From NCBI GenBank assembly GCA_031285105.1, contig JAITWV010000035.1, positions 1-5,428 of the forward strand: DNA of 5,428 nucleotides, given 5' to 3'. Made by a program: the position numbers and the translations under genes. This stretch comes from Streptococcaceae bacterium. Lineage in GTDB: Bacteria > Bacillota > Bacilli > Lactobacillales > Streptococcaceae. Below the pieces are notes generated by a model. The model was given only the letters and a program-made list of their open reading frames with translations, ran no database searches and had not been told where the DNA came from. Shown here one piece after another: positions 1 through 5,222 of the stretch; the first letter of the stretch is position 1, and every line of letters begins with the position of its first letter.

Positions 1-559
1 CAAAAAAGAAAACTCTATGTCTACGTTGCGCACGTCCATAATCAGCCGCATTAATCACACGCCACTCAACAGAATAACCAAGTTGATTAAACGCTCCAAG
101 CATAATGGCAAAATCACGCCCTCTTTGTGAAGATGGAGATTTTAACAGACGGTCAACGTTTTCTAAAATTAAATAATCTGGTTGAATATGGTTAGTTGCA
201 CGAATAATCTCCCAGAACAACACGCCTTTTTTCCCTTCAATTCCCAATTCATGCTTTTTAGAACGTGCAACAGAATAGTCCTGACAAGGAAAACCACCGA
301 CAATCATATTAACGCCAGATTCACGAATTTCATCAAAATAACTATTTGGTGCTTTCATAATGTCCTCGTTACTATGATGAATTGTTGGATAATTATAAAC
401 ACCCACTTCAAAAGCATCTTGCGTTTTTCTAGAAGGTTCAAATTGATTAGTAAAAAGTGTTTCAAAAAATGGAGTTTGTAGTTGTTTGTTTGCTTTATCT
501 AATCCGACAACAAAGCCCCCCACACCATCAAACATCGAAAATACTTTTATTTTAGACAT
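1..559 (-). CDS. C5-cytosine DNA methyltransferase, Sau3AI-type R-M partner (partial, C-terminus outside window)
   Basis: The gene encodes the first 186 residues of a DNA (cytosine-5) methyltransferase, which would transfer a methyl group from S-adenosylmethionine to cytosine and so protect host DNA from the divergent restriction enzyme. Visible motifs, in order: motif I for AdoMet binding (FDGVGGF, residues 10-16), motif IV with the catalytic cysteine (GGFPCQDYS, 88-96, Cys92), motif VI (ENV, 133-135) and motif VIII (QRRHRVF, 178-184). The target-recognition domain and motifs IX-X lie beyond the left edge, so specificity cannot be read directly; GATC is inferred from the Sau3AI-like endonuclease. 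The start at 559 is supported by GAGG at 569-572, 9 nt upstream, and by an 8-nt overlap with the end of the upstream regulator gene, suggesting translational coupling in one operon. The motif I variant FDGVGGF differs from the common FAGxGG but keeps the glycines. Confidence 0.95.
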   Translation of the reverse strand, partial: MSKIKVFSMFDGVGGFVVGLDKANKQLQTPFFETLFTNQFEPSRKTQDAFEVGVYNYPTIHHSNEDIMKAPNSYFDEIRESGVNMIVGGFPCQDYSVARSKKHELGIEGKKGVLFWEIIRATNHIQPDYLILENVDRLLKSPSSQRGRDFAIMLGAFNQLGYSVEWRVINAADYGRAQRRHRVFFF

Positions 560-770
560 GTATCTTTTCCTCTACTTTCTCAAATAGTTCATTGTAATCG
601 GATATTTCTAGGCAATTCATGACTTTTTCAAGTGATTCTAAATTCACAGTTGTACGAATGCCTCGAACCATATCAGAAATAGAGCTTTCACGAAGTCCAC
701 TCATTCTTGCTAGGTCTTTTTGCTTTAGATTTCTTTCTTTTAAAATATCCTCAAGCCTTAATTTAATCAT
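552..770 (-). CDS. small XRE/Cro-type HTH regulator of the R-M locus
   Basis: This is a 72-residue DNA-binding protein with one helix-turn-helix of the XRE/Cro-CI type at about residues 16-37 (QKDLARMSGL...SSISDMVRG). Its size and place suggest the controller (C protein) of the restriction-modification locus: it is the first gene of the minus-strand operon and overlaps the methyltransferase start by 8 nt, and repeated boxes lie in its own promoter. The role as timing switch for methyltransferase and nuclease is inference from other C-protein systems. Start choice: an upstream in-frame ATG at 785 would give 77 residues but has no ribosome site, whereas the ATG at 770 has GGAG (780-783) 9 nt upstream and begins with MIKLRLEDIL, a usual start for such proteins. 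A simple autorepressor would be the alternative. Confidence 0.85.
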   Translation of the reverse strand: MIKLRLEDILKERNLKQKDLARMSGLRESSISDMVRGIRTTVNLESLEKVMNCLEISDYNELFEKVEEKIHV

Positions 771-790
771 GCTATTGTTCTCCATTCGAG

Positions 791-856
791 ATACGGTATT
801 TCGTATTTAACATTTTTATTATATCGTATTTTGTTATTTCGATCAAGGGGTATTTC
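791..856. promoter_or_regulatory. reiterated operator-like boxes in the R-M divergent spacer
   Basis: The spacer between regulator and nuclease genes contains GTATTTC at 796-802 and 850-856, GTTATTTC at 833-840, and CGTATTT at 802-808 and 825-831 (plus-strand reading). The first cluster forms the inverted repeat ATACG-N6-CGTAT (791-806) in the leader of the regulator gene. The second forms ATCG-N13-CGAT (823-843), lying over its -10/-35 region. The most likely reader is the adjacent HTH protein, giving autoregulation and perhaps control of the nuclease. The repeats are directly visible; the binding protein is inferred. Confidence 0.55.
818..846 (-). promoter_or_regulatory. promoter of the regulator-methyltransferase operon, GATC in the -35 box
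   Basis: On the minus strand, TTGATC (846-841) is followed after exactly 17 bp by a consensus TATAAT (823-818). Transcription would start near 811, giving a leader of about 40 nt to the ATG at 770. The -35 hexamer contains GATC (841-844), the presumed recognition site of this R-M system, so methylation could affect promoter use. Operator-like boxes overlap the spacer. Confidence 0.7.
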
Positions 857-886
857 ATTAATAATAAACTTCAATAAGATTATAAG

Positions 887-895
887 TGTTATAAT
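887..895 (+). promoter_or_regulatory. extended -10 promoter of the restriction endonuclease gene
   Basis: TG (887-888), one base, then TATAAT (890-895) form an extended -10 element. No good -35 hexamer is found 16-18 bp upstream (aacttc at 867-872), which suits an extended -10 promoter or one needing an activator such as a C protein. The predicted start near 902 leaves a leader of about 23 nt before the ATG at 925. Confidence 0.5.
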
Positions 896-924
896 TATAC
901 TATCAAAAAGGAATGGTGGAAGTT

Positions 925-2352
925 ATGGAAGAATTTAAAACCAAAGCGCAAGTTCATAATCACGCATTAAAAATTGTTGGCAAAAAAGTAATTGAAGTAA
1001 ATAATGGACAGTCAATTGCTAAGACAAAATCAGGTGTTGGCGATGCTTTTGAAAATTGGTTTGGTAAGAAAAAAGATAGTGACAGTCAACCAGATATGCA
1101 AGAAGCTGGAGTCGAATTGAAAGCTACTCCTATCAAAAGAAATAAAAATGGGTCAATTAGTGCAAAAGAAAGACTAGTTTTAAATATCATTAACTATGAA
1201 GAAGTTGTTAAAGAAAGTTTTGAAAATAGTCACTTTTTACATAAAAACAGTGCAATTGAATTAGCCTTTTATGAATGGGTTGCTGAATTGTCAAAAGATG
1301 ATTATATTTTTACAGATGTTGCTTTATTTGAAATGGCGAAAAATAAAGCGGATTTTGAAATCATTAAAAGAGATTGGCACATCATTGATCAATACATTAA
1401 AGATGGAAAAGCACATGAATTATCAGAAAGACTAACCACTTATTTATCTCCATGTACGAAAGGAGCTAGTGCTAAATCCGTTCGTAAACAACCATTTTCA
1501 GATATCATGGCAAAACAAAGAGCGTATAGTTTCAAAAATGGGTTTATGACTTATCTTTACAACACGTATATTCTAGGAAAAGCACAGACAGAGGCAATTG
1601 TCACGAATCCTATTGAACTACAAGAAAAGTCACTTGAAGAAATTATCTTTAATAAATTCCAACAATACATTGGTAAAACGCAAGAAGAATTAATGGATTT
1701 GTTTGGTGTAAATAAGCAAAAAGCACCGAAAGCCCGCAATCCAGAAATTGTTAAAGGAATTCTTGGTTTAAAAGGCAATTACGAACAAGCACAAGAAATT
1801 CAAAAAGCGAATATTTCTGTTAAAACAATTGTTGTCAACAAAGGTGCTAAAACCAATAAAGAGGAATTTAAGCTGTGTGAGTACAAATTTAAAGATGTTA
1901 TTCGTGAAACATGGGAGGATAGTGAACTCAGAGAACATTTGCAAGATACCAAATTTTTACTTGTAGTCTTTGAACGTGATGGTGATATTCAAACATTTAA
2001 AGGTGTGAAATTTTGGGAAATGCCAGAAGAAGATATTGAAGGAGCCGTTCGACGAGTTTGGGAAGATACAGTTGAAAAAATAAAAACTGGTGTAGAAATC
2101 ACTTATACTGGGAATAAACATCTGACGAATTTCATTAACTCAAGTGTAGAGGACATTCTTTTTAGTAAACTTTCAGCTAGTCAAACGAGTTATCAAAAAG
2201 ACAGCCCCCATGTTGATGAATTGCCAGCAGATATCTATTGGCGAAATATTCCAGTTGCTAAAGAAAATGATTATAGTGACAGGTATATGACAAAACAAGC
2301 TTGGTGGTTAAATAAGAAGTATATGTTTGAGGTGATTTCTGATTTGTTGTAA
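925..2352 (+). CDS. Sau3AI/MutH-family type II restriction endonuclease
   Basis: The 475-residue protein is close in size to Sau3AI (about 490 residues), a two-domain enzyme that cuts at GATC. The N-terminal domain (about 1-220) carries the MutH-type active site: Glu43 (in FENWFG), Asp57 (SQPDM), Glu64 and Lys66 (GVELKATP). The spacing 14-7-2 is the same as E56/D70/E77/K79 of MutH. The rest, from about residue 230, corresponds to the second MutH-like domain, which in Sau3AI is catalytically degenerate and acts as a second DNA-binding, allosteric domain. It is divergent from the regulator-methyltransferase operon, as in many R-M loci. Start choice: GGTGG (915-919) lies 5 nt before the ATG at 925, while the upstream in-frame ATG at 913 has AGGA only 1 nt away. 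GATC specificity is inferred from family and from the scarcity of GATC in the window. No terminator is visible after the stop. Confidence 0.93.
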   Translation: MEEFKTKAQVHNHALKIVGKKVIEVNNGQSIAKTKSGVGDAFENWFGKKKDSDSQPDMQEAGVELKATPIKRNKNGSISAKERLVLNIINYEEVVKESFENSHFLHKNSAIELAFYEWVAELSKDDYIFTDVALFEMAKNKADFEIIKRDWHIIDQYIKDGKAHELSERLTTYLSPCTKGASAKSVRKQPFSDIMAKQRAYSFKNGFMTYLYNTYILGKAQTEAIVTNPIELQEKSLEEIIFNKFQQYIGKTQEELMDLFGVNKQKAPKARNPEIVKGILGLKGNYEQAQEIQKANISVKTIVVNKGAKTNKEEFKLCEYKFKDVIRETWEDSELREHLQDTKFLLVVFERDGDIQTFKGVKFWEMPEEDIEGAVRRVWEDTVEKIKTGVEITYTGNKHLTNFINSSVEDILFSKLSASQTSYQKDSPHVDELPADIYWRNIPVAKENDYSDRYMTKQAWWLNKKYMFEVISDLL

Positions 2353-2452
2353 ATCCAACTGTTGTTAATTTGTTAATTCCCAACCCCTTATCCTTGCCCA
2401 ATCCAACAAAAAATGTTCCAATTAACATATCAAAATAGCGGAGGCAACAAAA
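2353..2452. other. spacer between restriction gene and first ybjQ-family gene
   Basis: This 100-bp AT-rich spacer shows no convincing terminator for the nuclease gene and no strong promoter. It ends in GGAGG (2440-2444), 8 nt before the ATG at 2453, a good ribosome site. The first ybjQ-family gene may therefore be read through from the nuclease gene or from a weak promoter that is not recognisable by eye. Confidence 0.5.
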
Positions 2453-2782
2453 ATGGAAAACCAAATCATCATCTCCACCATGAACGACCTACCAGGCTAC
2501 AAAGTCGTTGAAGTTTACGGCGAAGTATTCGGTCTCACCACACGATCAAGACACCTCATCTCAAGTATCGGCCAAGGTTTAAAAACAATCGCCGGTGGTG
2601 AAATTGGTGGCTATACCAAACTACAAAAAGAAACGCGCGAAGAAGCGATGTCTCGTTTGAAAGCAGAAGCAATCGCACTTGGAGCAAATGCTGTTTTGGC
2701 GATGCGGTTTGATAGTTCAACTTTTGATACGATTGATTCAGTAGCAGCTTATGGGACAGCAGTGCGAGTGGAGAAGATTTAG
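2453..2782 (+). CDS. YbjQ/UPF0145-family protein, copy 1
   Basis: This 109-residue protein has the YbjQ (UPF0145, formerly DUF74) pattern: an early G-Y-K-V-V-E strand, GG at 48-49 followed by GGYTKL, the helix with TREEAMSRLKAEA (61-73), the signature LGANAVLAM (76-84), and the ending YGTAVRVEKI (100-109). Members are small oligomeric alpha/beta proteins found widely in bacteria; the biochemical role is unknown and the old label of heavy-metal binding is not established. Its length is normal for the family. GGAGG at 2440-2444 supports the start. A strong terminator follows directly. The gene is repeated almost exactly at 4759-5085; apart from the N-terminus the copies differ by 12 bases, of which 10 are silent. 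Codon use changes within the gene: the first 60 or so codons favour C-ending codons (ATC, TCC, AAC, GAC, TAC), later ones do not. Confidence 0.9.
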   Translation: MENQIIISTMNDLPGYKVVEVYGEVFGLTTRSRHLISSIGQGLKTIAGGEIGGYTKLQKETREEAMSRLKAEAIALGANAVLAMRFDSSTFDTIDSVAAYGTAVRVEKI

Positions 2783-2790
2783 ATAGTTAT

Positions 2791-2831
2791 AAAAAGGTCT
2801 GAGCCCGTTAGATTATGCTCAGACCTTTTTT
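2791..2831. terminator. bidirectional rho-independent terminator after ybjQ copy 1
   Basis: A 14-bp stem (2791-2804 pairing with 2817-2830) with core GGTCTGAGC/GCTCAGACC and a 12-nt loop is flanked by an A run on the left and a T run on the right. It should therefore stop both the plus-strand ybjQ-family transcript and the convergent minus-strand abiE transcript, which otherwise has no terminator of its own. Confidence 0.9.
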
Positions 2832-2890
2832 CAATTCTTCTTGCATTTATTTAAACGCTCCGAGTTCAATGAGCTTAGGAGAAAATACCA

Positions 2891-3844
2891 TTAATACTTG
2901 TTTAATTGCCATAAAATCATAGGATGTGTCTTCAATCGTTCAACAATATTCTCATCATCAAAGAGCAGTTCTGGAATAAATTCTCGTTCATAAAAATACT
3001 TGTCAATGCACGATAACTCTTTGTCAGTTAGCTGAAGAAGATTTACTAAATAATTTTTAACATCATCTTGCATTTCTTCTAAATTTACTCGCTCTTTGGT
3101 AAAAATCACTGGTCTTAAATCTCGAGTGATTTTTCTCTTATCGATGGTATCAATATTTGAAATGTTAAATAACTCATCTTTACTTTCTACATTCAAAATC
3201 GAATAGAAGATTACAACTTTTCGCAAATCATCAATTTCAGTTTCATTAAAGGTCTTGCGCTGAATCATATTCCAAGCATCATATAAATCTCTAGCTGCTG
3301 CTCGTCCCATCAGTGCTACTAACTTACTGCCAAATAATTCTCTTTTGTCTACTACACCAATTCTAATCTGTGCGAAAATACCTTCTAAGTTATGAATGGA
3401 TGCAAGTTTCGTTGGATAAATATGCGCTCTCAAAGAATAGTTCAATTCAACTTTTAAATTATCTTTCATTCCTCCTGAATTCTGATAAGAAAATACATAA
3501 GAATCTAGTGAATAAGTGAACTTTGATTTTCCTTCTTCTAGCATATACCCTTTAGTTTCCATCGCTTTTATTACCTGCACACTTGCTTGATTTCGTATAA
3601 TTTCTAATTCATCTTTTTTTAAATTGGGTGTAAAGTCCATATCAACATCTACTGATAATCTATTCAAATCAAAATGAATTAAATTAATTGCAGTTCCGCC
3701 TTTTAGTACAAAATGTTCTGCAAGAATTTTATCATTGAAAAATAATTCAAGGACCTCTGTCAATCTTATTACTTTTTCTAAAGTATCACGAACAAAACCG
3801 TTTTTCTTTGCTAATCTTCCTAATTCAACTTTATCAAAATTCAT
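2891..3844 (-). CDS. abiEii: AbiEii-type nucleotidyltransferase toxin
   Basis: The 317-residue protein belongs to the AbiEii/AbiGii nucleotidyltransferase family, toxin of the AbiE abortive-infection toxin-antitoxin system. Visible motifs: KGGTAINL (48-55) with the nucleotide-binding GGT, followed by the metal-binding acidic pair D66-V-D68 in RLSVDVD; KVELNYSLR (131-139); KLVAL (174-178); and RAAARDLYD (181-189), matching the conserved R-x3-R-D-x-Y-D of the family. All expected motifs are present, so the enzyme is probably active. Characterised AbiE toxins inhibit growth and can abort phage infection; MenT, a related mycobacterial toxin, adds nucleotides to tRNA, but the substrate of this protein is unknown. 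The gene starts within the end of abiEi (11-nt overlap), with GGGG (3855-3858) 10 nt upstream of the ATG. It ends with a normal family C-terminus (HPMILWQLNKY). Confidence 0.93.
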   Translation of the reverse strand: MNFDKVELGRLAKKNGFVRDTLEKVIRLTEVLELFFNDKILAEHFVLKGGTAINLIHFDLNRLSVDVDMDFTPNLKKDELEIIRNQASVQVIKAMETKGYMLEEGKSKFTYSLDSYVFSYQNSGGMKDNLKVELNYSLRAHIYPTKLASIHNLEGIFAQIRIGVVDKRELFGSKLVALMGRAAARDLYDAWNMIQRKTFNETEIDDLRKVVIFYSILNVESKDELFNISNIDTIDKRKITRDLRPVIFTKERVNLEEMQDDVKNYLVNLLQLTDKELSCIDKYFYEREFIPELLFDDENIVERLKTHPMILWQLNKY

Positions 3845-4619
3845 TTTGTTCTTTCCCCTTTATTTGATTTCTTGCTATATATTTTGGAACAACTAATCCC
3901 CATTTTGATACCTTTATAGTCTCACCAATTAAGAATTCACTTTTTGGTAGTAGGTATTGCGTACTGCCAGTTGCTTTATTTTGTAATGTGTTCCAGAAAT
4001 TAGATGAAAATTCTTGATTACCAAAACTTGATAGTAAAAAACCTAATCTTTTAAAGAAAATTTTACCTTTATATTCTTTCAAGTATGTTAATAAAATGTC
4101 TTCGTTTAAGTTTGGTAAAACACTTATTATTTCAATAATCTCATCTATACCAGCAATTTTGCTTACATCATACACACTATCGAGCAAGCTTCGTTCAATG
4201 TCAGTTACTCTAACCTTATCCCACTTGGTTTCAATGACTCCTAGTTGAAAATTGTGCATTCTTGGCTTAATTGGATTGTATTCAATATTTTCAAACACAA
4301 GAGGTGAATTTTTAGCTACAGTTGTATAATACATTTCATAACTCACTTGATTATAGATTCCATGATAATGAAATGCTGAAATATGAGAAACAATGGCATC
4401 TTCTGACAATCTCGTTGCTATTTGAAATTTATTTGCATAAGGTTCATTTGTGATTAAATCATTCACTGCATACAAATTTCTCTTTATCCTGCTAATATAG
4501 CCTTTTAGTATTCCTTCTCTAATTGTAAGTTTGGCATTATTTTTTGAGCTATCTATTTTTTCTAAATCATTCAAAGAAAAAATAGTGTCTAGTTTCATGA
4601 TTTTATCAATGGTTGACAT
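3834..4619 (-). CDS. abiEi: AbiEi-type antitoxin and transcriptional repressor
   Basis: The 261-residue protein, encoded directly upstream of the toxin, matches the AbiEi antitoxin plan: an N-terminal winged helix-turn-helix at about residues 1-52 ending in the typical G-x-I-x-R-I-x-R-N-L-Y-A segment, then a longer alpha/beta domain that in the family carries antitoxicity. AbiE is classed as type IV: antitoxin and toxin are not known to bind each other, and AbiEi represses the operon by binding inverted repeats in its promoter. Candidate repeats are present just upstream (4637-4745). CGGAGGAAG at 4622-4630 places a strong ribosome site 5 nt before the ATG. The 11-nt overlap with the toxin gene implies coupled translation. 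The assignment rests on this N-terminal pattern and on the unmistakable AbiEii partner. Confidence 0.88.
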   Translation of the reverse strand: MSTIDKIMKLDTIFSLNDLEKIDSSKNNAKLTIREGILKGYISRIKRNLYAVNDLITNEPYANKFQIATRLSEDAIVSHISAFHYHGIYNQVSYEMYYTTVAKNSPLVFENIEYNPIKPRMHNFQLGVIETKWDKVRVTDIERSLLDSVYDVSKIAGIDEIIEIISVLPNLNEDILLTYLKEYKGKIFFKRLGFLLSSFGNQEFSSNFWNTLQNKATGSTQYLLPKSEFLIGETIKVSKWGLVVPKYIARNQIKGKEQNEF

Positions 4620-4621
4620 AA

Positions 4622-4630
4622 CTTCCTCCG
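4622..4630 (-). promoter_or_regulatory. strong ribosome-binding site of abiEi
   Basis: The minus strand reads CGGAGGAAG ending 2 nt before the ATG at 4619; the GGAGG core (4629-4625) has a 5-nt spacing. It fixes the abiEi start and indicates efficient antitoxin translation relative to the toxin, whose site is GGGG at a 10-nt spacing. Confidence 0.75.
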
Positions 4631-4659
4631 GTTTTTATTTTTCCTTTGAAGGATAGTTT

Positions 4660-4686
4660 TTATTATCTTTCAGAGGAATATTTCAA
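4660..4686 (-). promoter_or_regulatory. possible abiE promoter
   Basis: On the minus strand TTGAAA (4686-4681) is followed after 15 bp by TAATAA (4665-4660), a moderate promoter whose -10 and spacer coincide with operator box B. That position would suit repression by AbiEi. The spacer is shorter than ideal; TTGTAC-N17-TAAATA further upstream is an alternative. Confidence 0.35.
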
Positions 4687-4694
4687 ACTTATTA

Positions 4695-4722
4695 TTTACA
4701 TTTTACCTTAATAGAGTACAAA
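4695..4722 (+). promoter_or_regulatory. possible promoter of ybjQ copy 2
   Basis: TTTACA (4695-4700), a 16-bp spacer, then TACAAA (4717-4722) make a plausible sigma-A promoter on the plus strand. The start near 4729 would fall inside the third AbiEi-type box (4727-4741). This suggests that the gene is co-regulated with the divergent abiE operon. Confidence 0.4.
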
Positions 4723-4758
4723 TAACTATCTTTTAGAGGGAAAATAGAAACAACCAAA

Positions 4759-5085
4759 ATGGAAAAAATCATCATCTCCACCATGAACGACCTACCAGGC
4801 TACAAAGTCGTTGAAGTTTACGGTGAAGTATTCGGTCTTACCACACGCTCAAGACACCTCATCTCAAGTATCGGTCAAGGTTTAAAAACAATCGCCGGTG
4901 GGGAAATCGGTGGCTATACCAAACTACAAAAAGAAACGCGTGAAGAAGCGATGTCTCGTTTGAAAGCAGAAGCAATCGCACTTGGAGCAAATGCTGTTTT
5001 GGCGATGCGGTTTGATAGCTCGACTTTTGATACGATTGATTCAGTAGCAGCTTATGGGACAGCAGTGAAAGTTGAGAAGATTTAG
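4759..5085 (+). CDS. YbjQ/UPF0145-family protein, copy 2
   Basis: This 108-residue paralogue is almost identical to the protein encoded at 2453-2782. It differs by K3 in place of N3-Q4 and by one Arg-to-Lys change three residues before the final Ile. The family signatures (GGEIGGYTKL, LGANAVLAM, YGTAVKVEKI) are intact and the length is normal, so it is not a decayed copy; function is unknown, as for copy 1. Its translation start differs: the GGAGG of copy 1 has been replaced by GAAACAACC, and the nearest purine-rich match, GAGGG at 4736-4740, is 18 nt from the ATG. It would therefore be translated weakly, from a leaderless or unusual start, or under special conditions. The gene diverges from abiEi and is followed by a terminator of the same architecture as copy 1. 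Confidence 0.88.
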   Translation: MEKIIISTMNDLPGYKVVEVYGEVFGLTTRSRHLISSIGQGLKTIAGGEIGGYTKLQKETREEAMSRLKAEAIALGANAVLAMRFDSSTFDTIDSVAAYGTAVKVEKI

Positions 5086-5094
5086 ATAGCTATG

Positions 5095-5133
5095 AAAAAA
5101 GGTTTGAGGCTGTTATTTGCTCAAACCTTTTTT
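5095..5133. terminator. rho-independent terminator after ybjQ copy 2
   Basis: A 14-bp stem (5095-5108 with 5120-5133; core GGTTTGAG/CTCAAACC, 11-nt loop) ends in six Ts. It is homologous to the terminator after copy 1, with a paired C-G to T-A change that keeps the stem. The A run on the left makes it potentially bidirectional. Confidence 0.9.
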
Positions 5134-5157
5134 ATACACTTTCCTTGAAAATCCGAC

Positions 5158-5222
5158 AATTTGTAAAAAACAAACCCTACCATTCGTAAAGTTTTTACAT
5201 GATAATTCGTAAAAAGCAAGCC
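5158..5222. repeat. three ATTYGTAAA repeats at 23-bp spacing
   Basis: AATTTGTAAAAAACAAACC (5158-5176) and AATTCGTAAAAAGCAAGCC (5204-5222) match at 16 of 19 positions, all three differences being transitions. Between them, CATTCGTAAA begins at 5181, so the three starts are spaced exactly 23 bp. The middle unit continues as a small inverted repeat (GTAAA-N3-TTTAC, 5186-5198). No function can be assigned; binding sites or a decayed tandem repeat are possible. Confidence 0.5.

Larger units (their letters stand above)
2432..2831 (+). repeat. direct repeat, left copy (ybjQ gene plus terminator)
   Basis: This is the left member of a direct repeat of about 390-400 bp. Similarity starts around AAAATAG just upstream of the gene and ends at the T run of the terminator; coding parts are about 96 percent identical. 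The promoter region is not part of the repeat. The copies are 2306 bp apart from start codon to start codon and enclose the abiE operon. Confidence 0.85.
4637..4745. promoter_or_regulatory. abiE operator region with three related boxes
   Basis: Box A, TTCCTTTGAAGGATA (4641-4655), and box B, TATCTTTCAGAGGAA (4664-4678), form an inverted repeat with 13 of 15 positions matching. A third box, TATCTTTTAGAGGGA (4727-4741), has the orientation of B and matches it at 13 of 15 positions. Over 25 bp, the third box (4721-4745) matches the reverse complement of the box A region (4637-4661) at 20 positions. AbiEi proteins are known to bind inverted repeats before their own gene, so A and B are likely autoregulatory operators. 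The third box lies in the leader of the next, divergent gene. Confidence 0.65.
4742..5133 (+). repeat. direct repeat, right copy (ybjQ gene plus terminator)
   Basis: This is the right member of the same direct repeat. It lacks the ribosome-site segment of the left copy, has a 3-nt deletion after the second codon, and carries 12 base changes in the gene. Recombination between the two copies would remove abiE and leave one fused ybjQ-family gene. Confidence 0.85.

Noticed and set aside
182..481. A 99-codon plus-strand frame
   Set aside because: It lies wholly antisense to the methyltransferase, whose catalytic motifs are intact, and has no ribosome site or recognisable domain.
619..810. A 63-codon plus-strand frame over the regulator gene
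   Set aside because: It is antisense to a clear helix-turn-helix gene and runs through its promoter; its composition looks like a reading-frame shadow.
2258..2464. A 68-codon minus-strand frame across the end of the nuclease gene
   Set aside because: It overlaps the conserved nuclease C-terminus and the ribosome site of ybjQ copy 1, with no family resemblance.
2832..2890. Possible separate abiE terminator downstream of abiEii
   Set aside because: Only short, mutually exclusive pairings (GCTC/GAGC, CTCC/GGAG) without a T run are present. The bidirectional hairpin at 2791-2831 is sufficient.
2847..2912. A 21-codon minus-strand frame (MAIKQVLMVF...) overlapping the end of abiEii
   Set aside because: It could suggest a frameshifted tail, but the toxin already ends in a family-like C-terminus, and there is no ribosome site before its ATG. 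Probably chance.
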